Source: Nitzschia sp. DOCU1
Taxonomy: Eukaryota > Bacillariophyta > Bacillariophyceae > Bacillariales > Bacillariaceae
DNA: 64,000 nt
Assembly (NCBI GenBank): GCA_951394045.1
Contig: OX595988.1
Coordinates: 1,813,352-1,877,351, forward strand
Direction: 5' to 3'
Shown piece by piece: positions 59,355-64,000 of this stretch (positions are counted from its first letter, which is position 1; every line of letters starts with the position of its first letter). The notes beneath the pieces were generated by a model. That model was not told the origin of the DNA, searched no databases, and worked only from the letters and a program-made list of their open reading frames with translations. The position numbers were made by a program, and so were the translations under genes.

Positions 59355-60662
59355 ATGTCGGGGTTTATGGCTCTTTTGGACCAGAAACCGGCTGCATCGG
59401 ACTCGCCATATTCCAAATATAATCGAAGTGAAGACAAAACTTTGGTTGAGTTGTGTCGCAGTGTTCTCGTATCGAATTTGGAAAAGTACCCAGCTGACGC
59501 TTTTGGAATCTTGGACGAAGAAGAGTGGGAAAATGTAATTCGGGTTCGTTATGAAAGGACACGTCCCCAAAAGGGAAAGGGTGGTCTTGATGGTAAAGGC
59601 CGCATGAATCCAGCAGTGGGTGACAAATTCATGGTCGAGTTGGAAAGCACTATCCCGCATCTCGCGCACTCAGACGTGGTGGACGAGCTAGTCTGGAAAG
59701 ATATCGTTGAATTTAGATACAAAGCTGGTGGTGTGTCTCGGCCCAAAGGTTTGCTGTATCCTTGGCCTGTTCTCGAAAATCTAGCTAAGGAGCATGCGGC
59801 AACTCTATTGAGGATTTCGAAAATGAAGGCATTGGAAAAGGACGAGAGGAAAATTGCTTTCCAATCAATACAGACAATATGCAAGTTGCTGCCGATGGAT
59901 GTAGCTCTGCTCGAGTCTAGTGGAATCGGAAAGGCGGTTAACAAGTTTCTGAAGGCATGCTCTTCAAATGCAGCGTTGCAGATATTTGATGAACCCATTT
60001 CTCCCTCGAATATCAGGGAAACACCGCGCACAATGCTTGAAGCAGTTTTTCAAGCATGGAAGGCTCTGGCGGCAAAAAGCGGTGTCGTCATGACGGATGC
60101 GGTCAGCAGTGGAGAGTCATCATTTTCCGATCTAGATTGTGCAAAGCACCTCTCAAAGGCGAGGAAGTGTAACTCGTGGAGAGATTTGTACAATGTTCTT
60201 TCCGAATACGACGAGAAGCGAAGATCGCATCAGGGAGCCAAAATGCGGGCGCGACGTCAACGACTTGACTCGGTGCGTCCAAAGATTGTGAAAGTGCGGC
60301 ACGCGAGTTCGAAACAAAATGATATTCTGAATCGACAGCACTCAGCTGTTGCTCCAAGTCAAGCGAAACAGAAAATACAAAAGCTACGCATTGAAGCAAG
60401 TGTGACGTCATCGCGCCGATGCCCACCATCGCAGGCGTCGGGGTCATCATTGAAGCCACCACCATCGAAAGTGACAAGCGGTTTCGGCGCAGCAGTTGCA
60501 TTTGCAACTAGCCAGCGTGGTCCGAAACGAAAGCAAGGACCCGGCATTAAAACGACCACTATCCAACTAGCTGGAAACAAGCGCATGAAAGTTCCCGATT
60601 CCAAGAGATCAGCAGCCAATATGCAACGGCTGGCGAAAGGAGGAGGGTTTTCGCATCGTTAG
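59355..60662 (+). CDS. Elongin A-like BC-box protein with TFIIS N-terminal (LW)-like domain
   Basis: 435 residues, ATG at 59355, single exon. Residues 29-38 (TLVELCRSVL) fit the BC-box consensus (S/T/P)LxxxCxxx(hydrophobic), and the following part matches the Elongin A family region: FGILDEEEWENVI, VELESTIPHLAHSDVVDELVWKDIVEF. Residues about 165-245 resemble the TFIIS N-terminal (LW) helical bundle (ICKLLPMDVALLESSGIGKAVNKFLKA, AVFQAWKALAAKSG). The C-terminal third is basic and disordered. In animals the TFIIS-like domain is N-terminal and the BC box lies near the C-terminus; here the order is reversed and the protein is shorter. It is probably nuclear and pairs with Elongin C in elongation or ubiquitin ligation at stalled RNA polymerase II. 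The assignment rests on motifs and is moderately secure. Confidence 0.7.
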   Translation: MSGFMALLDQKPAASDSPYSKYNRSEDKTLVELCRSVLVSNLEKYPADAFGILDEEEWENVIRVRYERTRPQKGKGGLDGKGRMNPAVGDKFMVELESTIPHLAHSDVVDELVWKDIVEFRYKAGGVSRPKGLLYPWPVLENLAKEHAATLLRISKMKALEKDERKIAFQSIQTICKLLPMDVALLESSGIGKAVNKFLKACSSNAALQIFDEPISPSNIRETPRTMLEAVFQAWKALAAKSGVVMTDAVSSGESSFSDLDCAKHLSKARKCNSWRDLYNVLSEYDEKRRSHQGAKMRARRQRLDSVRPKIVKVRHASSKQNDILNRQHSAVAPSQAKQKIQKLRIEASVTSSRRCPPSQASGSSLKPPPSKVTSGFGAAVAFATSQRGPKRKQGPGIKTTTIQLAGNKRMKVPDSKRSAANMQRLAKGGGFSHR

Positions 60663-60735
60663 AGCCAGACTCGGTACGATATAATTGCTATTTAGAGCGT
60701 AGAACTATCTTCTGTTTCTCTAAACCAAACAGGAC

Positions 60736-63481
<2,746 letters not shown>

Positions 63482-64000
63482 TTTGTGTTGAAATCTACAA
63501 AAAGCTGTATATATATAGTGATGCAATACCAGTCTAGGTGATGCCAATGATGAAAATGAGAATGTCGGCAGTAATTTGCTGCGATGGGCCGCCAACGTCG
63601 ATCCGACGAAAAAAGCGAAAAGGACGGCCTCGGACACGCGTTTTTTTTTCGAGGAGAGTTCGTCTGGCTGTGCATGCTCCATGATGCCGCTGCGGTTGGC
63701 GGTTTGGCGGGCTGCCGGCTCGTATGATATTCTTACAGATATGATGCATAAGTATGGTAATGCGTATTGTCATAAACAGTCGGGCACGACGAGAGACGAT
63801 GGGTTGTTGGGGAGTACTATCCGATGCAAAGAGATCATAGTTGGCTACAACCTTTCTTGAAAGACTACAGGATAATCTCATTTTGGACCTGGTCCTCTGG
63901 TTCCAGGTTTGCAAAGATGGCTAGTCCTTTCCAGAAAAGAACACAAGATAATAATGTACAAGAATCCAAAGTCTACTAGCAGATCAGACAGACAAGAATT
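63482..64000. other. upstream region of the helicase gene, to the window end
   Basis: 519 bp with open frames on both strands but no recognisable protein. It should contain the helicase promoter; TATATATA at 63508-63516 is only about 30 bp from the ATG, too close for a normal TATA box unless the leader is very short. Confidence 0.4.

Noticed and set aside
63508..63516. TATATATA as helicase TATA box
   Set aside because: Only about 30 bp from the start codon, which would leave almost no leader.

Overview
This 64 kb window is nuclear DNA from a photosynthetic eukaryote, most likely a diatom. The evidence is short GT-AG introns (mostly 67-107 bp) in many genes, presequences that pair a signal peptide with an aromatic residue at the expected cleavage point (the diatom plastid-targeting pattern, clearest in the sigma factor as VGA-FVV), a nuclear-encoded plastid sigma-70 factor, a receptor-type CHASE/nucleotide cyclase/phosphodiesterase fusion, and a Ty1/copia element. 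This is inference from gene content; no species is claimed. There are no operons, CRISPR arrays or rRNA genes, and I recognised no tRNA gene.

Layout. 0-11 kb: 3' part of a TRM2/TrmA-type m5U RNA methyltransferase, a DUF2993-like secreted or plastid protein, a sequon-packed type II membrane protein, a CtIP/Sae2/Com1 DNA-end resection factor, dihydroxyacetone kinase, and a PAP2 lipid phosphatase. 12-16 kb: a seven-exon CHASE-cyclase-PDE. 17-28 kb: a Vti1-type SNARE, a BRO1-domain protein, pyridoxal kinase, COG8 and two tandem presenilins. 28-38 kb: a RanBP2 zinc-finger protein with an internal duplication, a 2066-residue protein ending in TFIIS-M and SPOC domains, and a JTB-like membrane protein. 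38.7-45.1 kb: an intact copia element on the minus strand with 486-bp LTRs in which I saw no difference and a 6-bp target duplication. 45-64 kb: a Nudix-like repeat protein, a spastin-like AAA ATPase, a MAPKK-like kinase, Elongin C, the plastid sigma factor, a repeat protein of unknown function, a glutaredoxin-fold protein without active-site cysteines, an ankyrin protein, an Elongin A-like BC-box protein, and a DDX5/DBP2-type DEAD-box helicase.

Exon structures were worked out by joining reading frames at GT/AG sites and requiring conserved family motifs to be restored. The most striking case is the helicase: three consecutive micro-exons of 28, 9 and 6 nt carry the DEAD motif and the residues just after it, next to an exceptional 591-bp intron. 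Other points of note are the two presenilins with no intron position in common, an Elongin A-like protein whose domain order is reversed and which lies 7.4 kb from an Elongin C gene, the substitution of CPYC by SPFS in the glutaredoxin-like protein, and a perfect 14-bp palindrome where the copia primer-binding site should be.

Functionally the genes are mixed, as expected of a eukaryotic chromosome arm: transcription elongation (TFIIS-M/SPOC protein, Elongin A-like and C), endomembrane traffic (SNARE, COG8, BRO1, presenilins), cyclic nucleotide and MAPK signalling, DNA repair, and plastid transcription.
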